Notes: generated by a model from the sequence alone, not told the origin. Counted from the first letter of the stretch, positions 17,653 through 27,879 are shown. The stretch: DNA of 64,000 nucleotides from JASGTU01 sp963821815 (GCA_963821815.1 CAWGFG010000006.1:1798001-1862000); one strand, 5' to 3'. Made by a program: numbers and translations.

Positions 17653-19371
17653 ATGGCAATGGATAAGTTGCTGGCGGTTGCGCGCGGTGACAAGCCAGCC
17701 GATCTTGTACTGGAAAACGCGCACATTGTCAATGTGTTTAGCGGAGAAATTGAACAATCGAGCATCGCCATAGCAGGTGACCGCATCGCCGGCATTGGAA
17801 GTGCATATGACGGCCTAGAGGTCCAAGACCTCGACGGCGCCTACGTGACGCCAGGATTAATTGATGCACATGTACACATCGAGAGCAGCCTTTGCGTCCC
17901 TGCGCAATTCGCAACGGCGCTTGTGCCTCGCGGCGTGACAACCGCCGTGGTAGACCCGCATGAATTGGCCAACGTGGCAGGCGTTGCGGGCGTACGGTAC
18001 ATGATCGAAAGCTGTCTCAATTTGCCAATCGATGCGATCTTTATGGCCTCCTCTTGTGTGCCCGCGACGCCTATTCAAGACAGCGGCGAGGCGCTAACTG
18101 CAGACGATTTGGCTGCACTACTGCTGGACGGCGCCGTCCATGGTCTTGCTGAGGTCATGAATTATCATGGCGTAGTTGTGGGCGACGGCGAACTGGCGCG
18201 TAAAATTCTCGCTTTCAATGGGCGACCGATAGATGGGCACGCGCCTGGACTGACTGGGAAAGCGCTGAATACCTATGTTGCTGCCGGTGTGGGCAGCGAT
18301 CATGAGTGTACAACGGTTGAAGAGGCGTCCGAGAAGCTTTCACGCGGGCTCTACCTGCTCATCCGAGAGGCGACCAATGCAAGAAATCTGCACAGGCTTC
18401 TGCCCGTGATCACGCCCCAGAACTCGCGCCGAATCTGCTTCTGCACCGATGACCGCATCCCGAACGATCTGCTCGGTCAAGGCTCCATCGACTACATGGT
18501 GCGCGAGGCCATCGACTATGGCCTCGACCCCGTCGACGTCATCCGCATGGTGACACTGAACGCTGCCGAGTGGTTCCAGCTTGCGGATCGCGGCGCCATC
18601 GCGCCCGGTCGATTAGCGGATTTGGCCATTGTCGACGTCCTAGATGACTTCCGACCCAAAGCCGTGTACAAGAACGGCGTGCGCATGGCAGAATCAGGCG
18701 TTATGCTGCGTCCAACGGAGCCCCTTTTGCCTCAAATGCCGAGAGGAGTGCGCAGCAGTATGAACGTGGCATGGGATGCGCTGGAGTTTCGCATTCCGGC
18801 ACGAGGCAGTCGCATTCGCGCCATCGGGTCAGTTGCCGATCAGTTGTATACCAACGAGAATATCGTCGACGCTGAAATCGTCGACGGCTTCGCCGTTGCG
18901 TCCCCCGCACGAGATCTGCTCAAAATGGCCGTCATCGAACGCCACCAGGCATCTGGATACACTGGCCTTGGCTTCATTCAGGGAATTGGACTACAGGCTG
19001 GAGCTATCGCGGGCACTGTGGCGCACGATCATCACAACCTCGTTGTGATCGGAGCCGACGATGGTTCCATGATGACCGCCGCCAAAGCCGTCGGCGAGAT
19101 GGATGGCGGATTGGTTGTTGTCAACGGTGACGATATACTGGCTGCATTACCTCTACCAGTAGGCGGATTGATGAGTGACCGCCCCATTCAAGAGGTATGT
19201 ACGAATTACCAAGAACTGTTGGACGCGGCAGTGTCGCTGGGTTCGCAGTTGCATGACCCGTTCATGGCGATGAGTTTTATGGCGCTGGAAGTCATTCCAA
19301 CGCTGAAACTGTCATATCGTGGTCTTGTCAACGTTGACCAGATGGAAATTGTGGACCTATTTGTGGACTGA
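17653..19371 (+). CDS. ade: Adenine deaminase
   Basis: It converts adenine to hypoxanthine and ammonia in purine salvage. The amidohydrolase metal motif appears as H73-V-H75-I-E-S, in the characteristic context GLIDAHVHIESS. Further family stretches are VVDPHELANV, HAPGLTG, GSDHECT and CTDDR. The second half carries the adenine-deaminase-specific C-terminal domain with the HDHHN segment. The length of 572 is typical. ATG 17653 and ATG 17659 are both possible starts. This two-metal enzyme is unrelated to the adenosine deaminase family. Confidence 0.92.
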   Translation: MAMDKLLAVARGDKPADLVLENAHIVNVFSGEIEQSSIAIAGDRIAGIGSAYDGLEVQDLDGAYVTPGLIDAHVHIESSLCVPAQFATALVPRGVTTAVVDPHELANVAGVAGVRYMIESCLNLPIDAIFMASSCVPATPIQDSGEALTADDLAALLLDGAVHGLAEVMNYHGVVVGDGELARKILAFNGRPIDGHAPGLTGKALNTYVAAGVGSDHECTTVEEASEKLSRGLYLLIREATNARNLHRLLPVITPQNSRRICFCTDDRIPNDLLGQGSIDYMVREAIDYGLDPVDVIRMVTLNAAEWFQLADRGAIAPGRLADLAIVDVLDDFRPKAVYKNGVRMAESGVMLRPTEPLLPQMPRGVRSSMNVAWDALEFRIPARGSRIRAIGSVADQLYTNENIVDAEIVDGFAVASPARDLLKMAVIERHQASGYTGLGFIQGIGLQAGAIAGTVAHDHHNLVVIGADDGSMMTAAKAVGEMDGGLVVVNGDDILAALPLPVGGLMSDRPIQEVCTNYQELLDAAVSLGSQLHDPFMAMSFMALEVIPTLKLSYRGLVNVDQMEIVDLFVD

Positions 19372-19461
19372 GACCGGCGGAGGCGCTCTCCGCCGAAGGC
19401 TATTTCAGCCATCCCAGACCGCTAGCCAGAGGCTGGCGATATCCTTGAAGGAGTAAGCCGA

Positions 19462-20655
19462 ATGTTTGAGACACTCACCCCTGCCCCGCCGGACGCGATT
19501 CTTGGCCTCACTACTGCCTATAACCTCGACCCAAATCCGAAGAAGATCAACTTGGGGGTCGGCGTCTTCAAGGACGCTAACGGAACGACGCCTATCTTGG
19601 AGACTGTGCGTACTGCGGAAGAACGTTTATTAGCCTCAGAGACATCGAAATCGTATCTGCCAATCGACGGGGGTCCAGCCTATCAGCAGGCAACGCAGAA
19701 GCTGCTCTTCGGTGAACGGAACCCTGTCCTGCGCGGCGGCCTAGCGGTAACGACGCAAACCCCCGGCGGCACCGGCGCATTGCGCGTTGCGGCGGACTTC
19801 ATTGCCAAGACCCAAGAAGGCGCCACTGTCTGGGTAAGTGATCCCACTTGGCCGAACCATCCCGGCGTCTTCAAATCCGCAGGCCTCAATGTAAAGGTCT
19901 ACCCCTACTTCAACTCCGAAACGAACGCACTGAATTTCAACAAGCTTGCCGCGGCAATCGCACGCATCCCTGCCGGCGACGTGATCGTGCTGCACGGTTG
20001 CTGCCACAACCCAACCGGCGTCGACCTCAGCGCGAAAGAATGGGACATCATCGGTCAGCTGCTGAAGGACCTCGATATTCTGCCATTGGTGGATTTCGCC
20101 TATCAAGGTTTCGCCAGCGGCATTCAAGCCGACGCGGACGGCTGGCAGCGACTGCTGCATCCTGGCAAAGAGGTGATGATCGCCAGTTCCTATTCAAAGA
20201 ATTTCGGCCTGTACAACGAGCGTGTCGGCGCCATGACCCTGGTCGCATCGTCGCCGCAGGTGGCTGAAGCAGCCCGCAGCCACATCAAGACCGTGGTGCG
20301 CACCAACTACTCCAACCCGCCATCACACGGTGCGGCTATCGTCAGCACCGTCCTAAACGACGAAGAGCTGAAGGCCAAATGGGAGCGCGAAGTCACCGAC
20401 ATGCGCAACCGCATCAACAGCATGCGCAATTTGTTCGTAGAAACGTTGAATGAAAAGGGCGTTGAAAAAGACTTTAGCTTCATTTCCCGCCAGCGCGGCA
20501 TGTTCTCCTACTCCGGCTTGACGCCGACGCAAGTGCAAGCGCTGCGAGACAAATTCTCCATCTATATCGTTGGTTCGGGTCGACTCAACGTCGCCGGCAT
20601 GACTGAAGACAACATGGATTACCTCTGTGAAGCCATCGCGAGCGTCATGCAATAG
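19462..20655 (+). CDS. Aspartate/aromatic aminotransferase (class I, AspC/TyrB type)
   Basis: This 397-residue PLP enzyme has the AspC/TyrB N-terminus (MFETLTPAPPDAILGL, then KKINLGVGVFKD). The PLP lysine lies in SSYSKNFGLYNERVG, and GCCHNPTGVD is the family's substrate-loop motif (usually HACCHNPTG). It would interconvert aspartate or aromatic amino acids with 2-oxo acids; AspC and TyrB cannot be told apart by eye. GAAGGAG precedes ATG 19462. It is followed by a second, distinct class I aminotransferase. Confidence 0.88.
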   Translation: MFETLTPAPPDAILGLTTAYNLDPNPKKINLGVGVFKDANGTTPILETVRTAEERLLASETSKSYLPIDGGPAYQQATQKLLFGERNPVLRGGLAVTTQTPGGTGALRVAADFIAKTQEGATVWVSDPTWPNHPGVFKSAGLNVKVYPYFNSETNALNFNKLAAAIARIPAGDVIVLHGCCHNPTGVDLSAKEWDIIGQLLKDLDILPLVDFAYQGFASGIQADADGWQRLLHPGKEVMIASSYSKNFGLYNERVGAMTLVASSPQVAEAARSHIKTVVRTNYSNPPSHGAAIVSTVLNDEELKAKWEREVTDMRNRINSMRNLFVETLNEKGVEKDFSFISRQRGMFSYSGLTPTQVQALRDKFSIYIVGSGRLNVAGMTEDNMDYLCEAIASVMQ

Positions 20656-20739
20656 GCAGATGACGACTCAACATTCGAATCACCTACTTATTTTAAATCT
20701 ATCAACACTATACGCTTCCATCAACAGCAAGAGATACAC

Positions 20740-21912
20740 ATGAAAAACCTATCGCAACTCGTATCCAGCGTACCGGCGTCCGTCACCGCTCTGATGATGC
20801 AGAAAGGGCGCGAGCTCGCGGCTGAAGGCAAGGACATTGTTAACCTAGCCGGCGGTGAACCGGACTTCGACACACCAGCCCACATCAGCGAAGCAGGCAT
20901 CAAGGCCATCTGCGATGGCGACACGCACTATCCGCCATCCTTTGGCACACCGGCTCTGCTGGAAGCCATTGTGGCTAAGTTGGAGCGAGAAAATGGTATT
21001 CGCCATTTCAAACGCACCGATATTCTCGTGACGCCCGGCGGCAAGTTTGCGCTTTACGCCGCCTTGTCCGCCATCGTCGATCCTGGCGACGAGGTGCTGA
21101 TCCTGGATCCGTCCTGGGTGACATACGGGCCTATGGTGCAGCTTACGAAAGCTGTTCCCGTGCGCATTCAGCTCCCATCGGAAGATAACTTCCGCATCAG
21201 CGAGGAGATACTGCGTCACGCCGTCACGGACAAAACAAAAGTGCTGATGGTCAACAGCCCCAACAATCCCACCGGTCGCGTGCTGACGCGCGCCGAGATA
21301 GACGCCATCGTGAAGTTTGCGGTCGAATTCGACCTATATGTGTTGTCGGATGAGATCTACGAGCACATCGTATATGACGGTGCCAAACATATGAGCCTGG
21401 CAGCGGAACCAGGTATGGCTGATCGCACGGTGGTTATCAATGGATTCAGCAAGGCCTATGCCATGACCGGATGGCGACTCGGCTGGCTGGCGGCGCCATC
21501 ACCAGTCGCCAAGCTAGCGCGCACATTCCAAACGCAGAGTGTGACCAGTGCAGCCAGTTTCACGATGGCTGCCGGCGTCGCAGCGCTCACCGGTCCACAG
21601 GAATGCGTCGGCGAGATGACTGCCGCGTACGCGCACCGGCGCAAGTTCCTGCTGGAAGCCATGGACGAGATACCCGGCGTCGAGTGCCCGCCGGTCGAAG
21701 GTGCATTCTACATCTTCCCCAATTTCCCCAACTCCACACTCACCAGCTTGGAGATGTCCCAAAAACTACTTGAGGACGGCCTCATCGCGTCAACACCGGG
21801 CAGCGCATTTGGACAATCCGGTGAGGGTCACGTACGCTTCAGCTTCGCGGCCTCTATGGATGACCTGGAACGCATGGTCGAACGGCTTGCCAAAATAGCG
21901 CCGGAGATGTAA
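20740..21912 (+). CDS. Pyridoxal-phosphate aminotransferase, class I (aspartate aminotransferase-like)
   Basis: The 390-residue protein belongs to the I-gamma branch, different from the preceding gene. The PLP lysine is in NGFSKAYAMTGWRLGW, with NSPNNPTG and the aspartate of LSDEIYE as cofactor contacts. The N-terminus (LAGGEPDFDTP) is typical for bacterial aspartate or prephenate aminotransferases of about this length. Substrate cannot be fixed from sequence alone. It lies 84 bases after the first aminotransferase and 50 before the permease gene, all on the plus strand, so a shared transcript is possible. Confidence 0.88.
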   Translation: MKNLSQLVSSVPASVTALMMQKGRELAAEGKDIVNLAGGEPDFDTPAHISEAGIKAICDGDTHYPPSFGTPALLEAIVAKLERENGIRHFKRTDILVTPGGKFALYAALSAIVDPGDEVLILDPSWVTYGPMVQLTKAVPVRIQLPSEDNFRISEEILRHAVTDKTKVLMVNSPNNPTGRVLTRAEIDAIVKFAVEFDLYVLSDEIYEHIVYDGAKHMSLAAEPGMADRTVVINGFSKAYAMTGWRLGWLAAPSPVAKLARTFQTQSVTSAASFTMAAGVAALTGPQECVGEMTAAYAHRRKFLLEAMDEIPGVECPPVEGAFYIFPNFPNSTLTSLEMSQKLLEDGLIASTPGSAFGQSGEGHVRFSFAASMDDLERMVERLAKIAPEM

Positions 21913-21962
21913 GCCCATCCGCCGCAACAACTCAATAAACAACCACGCACAACGGATGAATC

Positions 21963-22748
21963 ATGGATCAATCGTGGACTGTATATCTGTTTGCCATTCT
22001 TGGCGGCATCCTAGCGGGCATCATTAATACCCTAGCCGGCAGCGGCTCCGCAGTTACCCTACCCATTTTGGTGATGCTCGGCCTTCCCGCAAACATCGCT
22101 AACGCCACAAATCGCGTCGGCGTGACCATTCAGAACATCGTCGGTATCACCACCTTCAAACAAAAAGGCCAGCTGCAACTGGAGGGCGGGTTATGGTTTG
22201 TCATTCCCGCATTGCCCGGTGCAGTGGTCGGCGCCATATTCGCTTCTGTACTCGGCGAGCAATCGATGAACTATGCCATCGGCACAGTAATGGTCATCCT
22301 GCTCGTCATGATTCTATTCCGACCCCAACAGTGGCTCAAGGAAACGTCGCAGGTCAAGGAGGGTCGCCCTTCTATCGCCATGATGGCCCTCTTCTTTGCC
22401 ATTGGTATCTACGGCGGCTTTATCCAAGCCGGAGTCGGCGTCTTTTTGCTCACAGCGCTCGTCGTAGGCGTTGGTTACAATTTAACCCACGCCAATGCCA
22501 TCAAGCTGATGATTGTGCTGTCCATCACCGTCGTCGCGCTTGCGGTTTTCGTATACCAGGACCTGGTCGACTGGCCCATCGGCCTGCTTATGGCAGTCGG
22601 TCAGAGCATCGGCGCATGGGCAGCCGCCACTTACGCCGTCACGGCCAAGAATGCGAACCTGTGGGTGCGTCGGCTGCTAATCGTGGTGATTATCTTCTCC
22701 ATATTCAAGTTCTTCGGAATTCTGGACCTGCTGATTGGCCTCTTCTAG
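21963..22748 (+). CDS. TauE/SafE family membrane permease
   Basis: This 261-residue protein consists of about eight hydrophobic helices. It has the family's repeated glycine-rich starts (GGILAGIINTLAGSGSAVTLP, and GGFIQAGVG in the second half). TauE/SafE proteins export sulfite, sulfoacetate or other small organic anions. The upstream aminotransferases hint at a sulfonate- or amino-acid-derived substrate, which is speculation. A strong palindromic terminator follows 46 bases after the stop. Confidence 0.85.
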   Translation: MDQSWTVYLFAILGGILAGIINTLAGSGSAVTLPILVMLGLPANIANATNRVGVTIQNIVGITTFKQKGQLQLEGGLWFVIPALPGAVVGAIFASVLGEQSMNYAIGTVMVILLVMILFRPQQWLKETSQVKEGRPSIAMMALFFAIGIYGGFIQAGVGVFLLTALVVGVGYNLTHANAIKLMIVLSITVVALAVFVYQDLVDWPIGLLMAVGQSIGAWAAATYAVTAKNANLWVRRLLIVVIIFSIFKFFGILDLLIGLF

Positions 22749-22794
22749 GTCTTATCATTACCTACTTGGTCGCAAGCCACACATGAATGAACAA

Positions 22795-22814
22795 GGGAGA
22801 CCGTACGGTCTCCC
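22795..22814. terminator. Bidirectional hairpin terminator
   Basis: GGGAGACCGTACGGTCTCCC is a perfect 20-base palindrome between convergent genes. It is followed by a T-rich tract on the plus strand (tcattgttgtctttct) and a weaker one on the minus strand. Confidence 0.75.
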
Positions 22815-22876
22815 TCATTGTTGTCTTTCTACTCAACATACACTGGTAGGCGGTAAAGCTAATCAGTCGGCTAGCC

Positions 22877-23863
22877 TTAGGCCGACTCGTCACCGGCTTC
22901 GTCACCAGCTTCCACTGTAGATACTGGAAGACGTTTCTGCCGTCGCTTCACGAGCCAGCGGACCAACAACACCAGAATAATCAGAGGGATGAGCAAGACT
23001 AATAGTATCGGAAGTAAGTAGACAAGAATCCAGATGGCGGCATTGCCAAAGAACTGGAACGTATTGACCAGTTGACGCGTAGCGCTGCGCACGGCATTGC
23101 CCGGCTCCCACCGATCTTCAACCACCGGACGATTGGCCTCATCCGGTATCAGCGTCACGTCAAGGGTGGATAGGGCGATGAGGTCGTCCATCATGTTTTT
23201 GCGGCCTTGAAGCTGCTCAATCTGGCCTCGAATATTGGTCAGATCGCGATGCACAGCCAGGATGTCTTCGGAACTGGCGTTGGGGCGGTTGCGAACCTCC
23301 GCCAATAGTTCTCGCAGCTCAACCTCTGTTGCTTCCAAGTTGCGGAGCTGCGCTTCGATATCACTGTACTGGTCGGTGACATCTTGGCGATCAACACTCT
23401 TGGACTGCACCTCAAGCGCCAGCGCCTCCAACTGAGCCATGATCGGCTCAAGCTGATCCGCCGGCACGCGCAGTGACAGTGAGCCGCGCAGCAGATTCCT
23501 TCCGCCGAAAGAATCGCGATACAGGTTCGCCGAAGAAACATAACCGCCGACGGCTTCAACCGCACTAGTGATCTCATCGACAGCTGTTTGAGTATCCTCT
23601 ACAACCAAATTCTCGCTGGCATTGGCAATCACTTTTCGGGCGGTCTCCGGTAGCTCGGCTGAGAAGGCGCCATCCGTGTCAGGGGCGGCTGCGCCATTGG
23701 CGCTTTCGACTGGGCGGCTGTCCTGCATCGCGGCTGGGCTGGTCGCCGATTCTGACGCACGCGGGCTGGCGCCGCATCCCGTCACGATCGCAAGCAGCAT
23801 GGATACCATTGCTATCAGTGCGACTCGAAATACGCCATGTCTATGCTCGTAGTACCTGTTCAT
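22877..23863 (-). CDS. DUF4349 domain lipoprotein
   Basis: The 328-residue protein begins with a hydrophobic signal and a lipobox ending in VTGC, so C30 would be lipidated. After a Ser/Ala/Pro-rich spacer, residues about 80-265 match the DUF4349 pattern: DEITSAVEAVGGYVSS, a SLSLRVPADQ strand, and a long coiled coil (about 160-225) with the order SVDRQDVTDQYSDIEAQL. A membrane helix at about 270-300 and a basic tail end the chain. The function of the family is unknown; the layout suggests an envelope-anchored protein with a coiled coil outside the membrane. It is convergent with the TauE gene and shares its terminator. Confidence 0.83.
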   Translation of the reverse strand: MNRYYEHRHGVFRVALIAMVSMLLAIVTGCGASPRASESATSPAAMQDSRPVESANGAAAPDTDGAFSAELPETARKVIANASENLVVEDTQTAVDEITSAVEAVGGYVSSANLYRDSFGGRNLLRGSLSLRVPADQLEPIMAQLEALALEVQSKSVDRQDVTDQYSDIEAQLRNLEATEVELRELLAEVRNRPNASSEDILAVHRDLTNIRGQIEQLQGRKNMMDDLIALSTLDVTLIPDEANRPVVEDRWEPGNAVRSATRQLVNTFQFFGNAAIWILVYLLPILLVLLIPLIILVLLVRWLVKRRQKRLPVSTVEAGDEAGDESA

Positions 23864-24039
23864 TCCTAGTCTCCCAGAGAGTGCCCCAACATGAAATCGG
23901 CATGAGGTGAATGATAATTCGTGTGGAACCGCGCATGGCTAGTGGACGCATTACTCGATGTCAATGTTCCGTCAAACGCTGTTCTCTAAAGAGGACGATC
24001 GACAGTTCATCCGGCGGCACATTTGCCTATTCTGTTTCC

Positions 24040-24365
24040 ATGCCAGTAGATAATTTGCGACAACTACTGATGAACTATCCAGATGCGGTCGAAGAGACCT
24101 CATTTGGATCCGAAACTCACGTGTACAAGGTGCACGGCAAGATGTTGACCTGGTCGCACGGCAGGCATCGCCACCTAGCATAACGCTGAAGAATGACCCT
24201 GTGGACGCCGAAGCGCTGCGCGTGCAGTGCGCGTCTGTGACTGCTGGATTCCCTAGGAACAAACATCCATAGAATTCAATTATTGTCGACGGATCAATGT
24301 CGGACGATTTGCTGGCACGCCTAATCCGTGCGTCGGTGGTGTTTGTGGTGAAGGGGCTTCCATAG
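24040..24365 (+). pseudogene. Decayed MmcQ/YjbR-family gene (paralog of the gene at 31620)
   Basis: The first 30 codons (DNLRQLLMNYPDAVEET) match the intact gene at 31620. One base is then missing at about 24146-24160 and a stop follows at once. Downstream the DNA still tracks the intact copy (for example gtggacgccgaagcgctgcg) up to gtgaaggggcttcc, but in shifting frames with further stops. Similarity also extends some 50 bases upstream of the start. This is a dead duplicate in the same orientation as the intact copy 7.6 kb away. Confidence 0.85.
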
Positions 24366-24440
24366 TGCATATGATGCCACAAATGAACGCCCGCTCCGCT
24401 CCATACGCTGACGTCAGAAGCCTGAAATTGGCGCCAATGG

Positions 24441-26066
24441 TTACGCCTGCACCCAAATCGGGCTGGACCAGGCGCGCTGACCGTTTCGTTGCTCCACCCG
24501 TACGCGATAGTGCGTCTCACCAGACAGCGGCTCGTCGTCCACAAAGGAAAGTGCAGCTGTATAGGCTGCTTCGGGCATGGCGCGGTGCACCTTGATCTTG
24601 TTGGCAAAGTGGTAATAGGCGTCGGTAGCTTCAGCCTGCTCCCGCGTCACGCCTGCAACCTGAAGCAGAAGATCTTCGCAGCTCTCCTTGTCCCACAGCA
24701 CACGGCTGCATTGGGAAACGCCTTGCACTGTATCCCGTAGGTCAAGCCCGTTTGCCTGCAGATGCAACGCCGCATCTGTATCCGCCTCGAACTCGAAGAC
24801 GATTGCATTGCGCTCATCGCGGTCCGCCGCGTTCTGACCGTGCACAATCTCGAACGTCGCCGTGTCGTGCTCCAGACGGGGAACGGGCTGTCCGAGCGTT
24901 ACCCAGCACGGCTGCCAGTCCAGCATGCGCCCGCCGGCAATAGTTAGCGCGCCCTGCCAACGTGTGTCCGGCGCGGGCAGCTCGCTACTACGCGGCCCCC
25001 AGCCGATCTCCACGCGCAATTTCCATCGCGTACGTGCGTTTGCTTCCGGCATAGACCAGGCGCCCTGATGCGTATACGTGGCGATGACGCGGCCGTTGCG
25101 CAGCAATTCGATGCGATCGATGGCGTCTGCTCCGCGTACCGACACCTCCAGCCGGCGTTCGGGTGCAGCGGGAAGGATGCTGCCCATAACCGCATCGTTG
25201 CATGTGAAATCCAGCGCGATGCGGTCTCCGGTGACACCGTAGACGCGGCGTTTGCGAAACGCGTCCCATAGGCTGTCTCGCGTCAATTCCTTAGCCAGGC
25301 ACGCCATCAGCCCTTGTCCCCAATGTCCGGGTGTCTGCGTCCAGTTGTCGGTGGAACAGATTGCACCCAGGTGCAACCCTTCATCTAGGGCAGCCTGATA
25401 TGTGCTGCCGCCTGCACCCGGTCCCATGTGCGGGTTGCGACGCAAGCCGATCCACTCCTCGTCCGTTTCGGAGCAGCCGTGTACGGAGAAAATCTCGGCG
25501 TAGGGGCTTAATATCTCATATAAATTTGCCCAGTTCGGCGCACGCTGACCGGTAAGGTACGCCGTGTGATGGGGAATGGCGAGCGCGCCTACCTTGAGTT
25601 CGCGCAGGTAGGCGTAGAGTTCCGGCAAGGTCTCCGCGTCACATAAATTAAAACCCTCACTTCGGTAGATGACGTTGTGGTCGCCCCAGCGACCGTTGCC
25701 CTGCCACTCGTAGCCGGGGAAGGTAACAAATGCGCCGGGCTGGTTGGCTAGCGCGGTCGCTTGCTGCATATCGGCCCACTGTCGGATCAGAACGCTTTCC
25801 GACTTCGAGCCTTCCAGGTGCACGCCGCGGTAGACGGGCGCATCCCCTACCGGCTCGTCGTGCAGATGACCGTATACAGTCCGCCTGGCGATGGACGGCG
25901 CGGCAAGCACCGGCGCAAAGGTGAATTCCTTCATGTAGTAGGCGCCGCAGTAGAAGTCCAAATAGCGGCTGGTCTGCGCCAATACCTCGTCCAGCGTCGG
26001 GTCCTGGACAGGAATGTAGGACTGGTGGTGGCTATCGCCCCAGAAAATACGGTAGTGGTTATTCAT
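24441..26066 (-). CDS. DUF3604 family protein (PHP-like), last gene of a sugar ABC operon
   Basis: The 541-residue protein begins FWGDSHHQSY (metal-type His pair at 13-14) and has GALAIPHHTAY and ICSTDNWTQTPG, a pattern of DUF3604 proteins. These are thought to be PHP-type metallohydrolases, but their substrate is not established. The C-terminal third is beta-rich and could be a binding domain. The gene starts 7 bases after the permease stop, so it is part of the ABC transporter operon. I infer it acts on the imported compound or a derivative. No signal peptide is seen. Confidence 0.75.
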   Translation of the reverse strand: MNNHYRIFWGDSHHQSYIPVQDPTLDEVLAQTSRYLDFYCGAYYMKEFTFAPVLAAPSIARRTVYGHLHDEPVGDAPVYRGVHLEGSKSESVLIRQWADMQQATALANQPGAFVTFPGYEWQGNGRWGDHNVIYRSEGFNLCDAETLPELYAYLRELKVGALAIPHHTAYLTGQRAPNWANLYEILSPYAEIFSVHGCSETDEEWIGLRRNPHMGPGAGGSTYQAALDEGLHLGAICSTDNWTQTPGHWGQGLMACLAKELTRDSLWDAFRKRRVYGVTGDRIALDFTCNDAVMGSILPAAPERRLEVSVRGADAIDRIELLRNGRVIATYTHQGAWSMPEANARTRWKLRVEIGWGPRSSELPAPDTRWQGALTIAGGRMLDWQPCWVTLGQPVPRLEHDTATFEIVHGQNAADRDERNAIVFEFEADTDAALHLQANGLDLRDTVQGVSQCSRVLWDKESCEDLLLQVAGVTREQAEATDAYYHFANKIKVHRAMPEAAYTAALSFVDDEPLSGETHYRVRVEQRNGQRAWSSPIWVQA

Positions 26067-26072
26067 GGTGGG

Positions 26073-26906
26073 CTAGCCCTTGAGCGCACCGAGCGTCATG
26101 CCCTTGATGATGTGGCGCTGGGCGAGGATGACCAGAACCAGGGCGGGAAGCGCAGCGAAGAATGCGGCGGCTGTCATCTCCCCATAGCGCACGTTGTACT
26201 CCTGTACGAAACCCGCGATGCCAACCGGTATGGTCGAGCCGCGCGGCGTACTGGTTAATGTCAGGGCAAAAAGGAAGTCCTTCCAACTAAAAATGAATAC
26301 CAGCAGAGCAGTGGCTGCAATGCCGGGCCGCGCCAGTGGCAGAATGATACGCAGAAACGTACCAATTCGGTCGCTGCCGTCCATCTCCGCGGCTTCCTCC
26401 AGCTCCCGCGGTATATCGGCAAAAAAGCTTTGAAGCATCCATATAGCCAACGGCAAATTGAGCACAACATGAGCCATGGTCACTGCCAGCACCGTATCAT
26501 AAATGCCAGTGCGCCGTGAGATGAGGTAGAACGGGCCGATGAAGATGATTGGCGGCAGCATGTGGACGAAGATTAGCCATGTCAGCATGAGACTGCTGAT
26601 GGCACGACTCCAGCGCAGCCGCGTCAGGCTGTAGGCGCCGAGGGATGCGATGATGAGCACGATGACCGCGGTTAGGGCGCCGATCACCAGGCTGTTCAGG
26701 GTTAAGCGCGAGAAGTTGCTGCGCGTGTTGGTGAAAAGCTGCTCATAGTTGGACAACGTCACCTGAAAAGGGAACGCTCCGGTCACGATGTCGCGGAAAC
26801 TCTTCAGCGAAGTCAGAAACGTGTACAACATGGGCAGCAGAATCGTCAGTGAAATCAGCAACAAGAACGTATGCAGAAGGATCGTCCCCAGTTTGGTACG
26901 GGTCAA
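26073..26906 (-). CDS. Carbohydrate ABC transporter permease (MalG type)
   Basis: This 277-residue inner-membrane protein has six hydrophobic helices. Its EAA loop, which contacts the ATPase, reads ELEEAAEMDGSDRIGTFLRI, as in the carbohydrate uptake CUT1 family. The start is TTG at 26906, overlapping the upstream TGA by four bases, with AGGAGG seven bases before it, so translation is coupled to the first permease. No ATP-binding subunit is encoded nearby; CUT1 systems often share one housekeeping MsmK/UgpC-type ATPase. Confidence 0.9.
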   Translation of the reverse strand: MTRTKLGTILLHTFLLLISLTILLPMLYTFLTSLKSFRDIVTGAFPFQVTLSNYEQLFTNTRSNFSRLTLNSLVIGALTAVIVLIIASLGAYSLTRLRWSRAISSLMLTWLIFVHMLPPIIFIGPFYLISRRTGIYDTVLAVTMAHVVLNLPLAIWMLQSFFADIPRELEEAAEMDGSDRIGTFLRIILPLARPGIAATALLVFIFSWKDFLFALTLTSTPRGSTIPVGIAGFVQEYNVRYGEMTAAAFFAALPALVLVILAQRHIIKGMTLGALKG

Positions 26907-27853
26907 CGTATTACCTCCTCATCCAGTTTCGAATTGATGATGCGGTAGGCAGTAACAAACACCGAAATGACGATAGCCAGGACGAGTGCCAGAAAAGCGC
27001 CGTAGCCCATGCGAAATTGGCCGAAAAAGACCTGGTAGATATACAGACTGATGACCTGTGTGGTCGTGCCCGGACCGCCATTTGTGAGCAGGTATATCTG
27101 GTCGAATACCTTGAAGGCGAAGATCGTACGCAGCATCATCGCCACGATGATCGTCGCGCGCATCAACGGCAGCATGATGTAGCGGTAAATCTGAAACTCG
27201 GACGCACCGTCTACGCGACCCGCCTCGAAGAGGTCTTGCGGCAGCGACTCCACGCCCGCCAACATGATCAGGAAAATGAAGCTGGTCCAGTGCCAGAAGT
27301 CAACCACCCAGATCGCGGGGAATGCCAGATGCGGGTTGGCTAACCACGTAGGTCCCGCAATTCCGACTTGGTTCAGTATACGGTTGATGACGCCGAAGTT
27401 GTAGTCGTACATCATGCGCCAGATGGTGCCAATGGCGATTGGCGGGATCAGCAGCGGAATAAGTAATACGGCCCGGTAAAACGCAGCCATGCGATGTGCG
27501 CGGCTGACTGCGAAGGCAAGGACGAGACCCAGTATGGACTCGACCACGACTACCACGAACACAAAGAGAAACGTGTTGCGGAAGGCAACCGGCACGACGG
27601 GGTCATTCAGCGCAGTCTGCATCCACTTGAGGCCGACGAAAGTCCACTGCAGCTTCGACTCCACAAACTGTATGTCCGATACGCTCATGCGCAGAAGCTG
27701 GAAGACCGGGTACAGCGTAAAGACGACCAGGATCACCAGCGTAGGCAGGATGGCCCAATATCTAAACGTGCGGTCAAAGTAGCGGCGAACGGCCGAAGGT
27801 TCGTTCACCTGTGGGCGAGCCGTCGGTTTGTCTAGAGCGAGTGGTTCAGCCAA
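26903..27853 (-). CDS. Carbohydrate ABC transporter permease (MalF type)
   Basis: This 316-residue membrane protein has six main hydrophobic helices after a hydrophilic N-terminus. The EAA loop reads DLFEAGRVDGASEFQIYRYI. It forms the membrane channel with the MalG-type protein encoded next. The start is TTG at 27853, preceded by GGAGG at six bases. It is separated from the solute-binding protein gene by 125 bases that contain a strong hairpin. Confidence 0.9.
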   Translation of the reverse strand: MAEPLALDKPTARPQVNEPSAVRRYFDRTFRYWAILPTLVILVVFTLYPVFQLLRMSVSDIQFVESKLQWTFVGLKWMQTALNDPVVPVAFRNTFLFVFVVVVVESILGLVLAFAVSRAHRMAAFYRAVLLIPLLIPPIAIGTIWRMMYDYNFGVINRILNQVGIAGPTWLANPHLAFPAIWVVDFWHWTSFIFLIMLAGVESLPQDLFEAGRVDGASEFQIYRYIMLPLMRATIIVAMMLRTIFAFKVFDQIYLLTNGGPGTTTQVISLYIYQVFFGQFRMGYGAFLALVLAIVISVFVTAYRIINSKLDEEVIR

Positions 27854-27879
27854 GTAGAACCTCCAGCGTAATCATAATC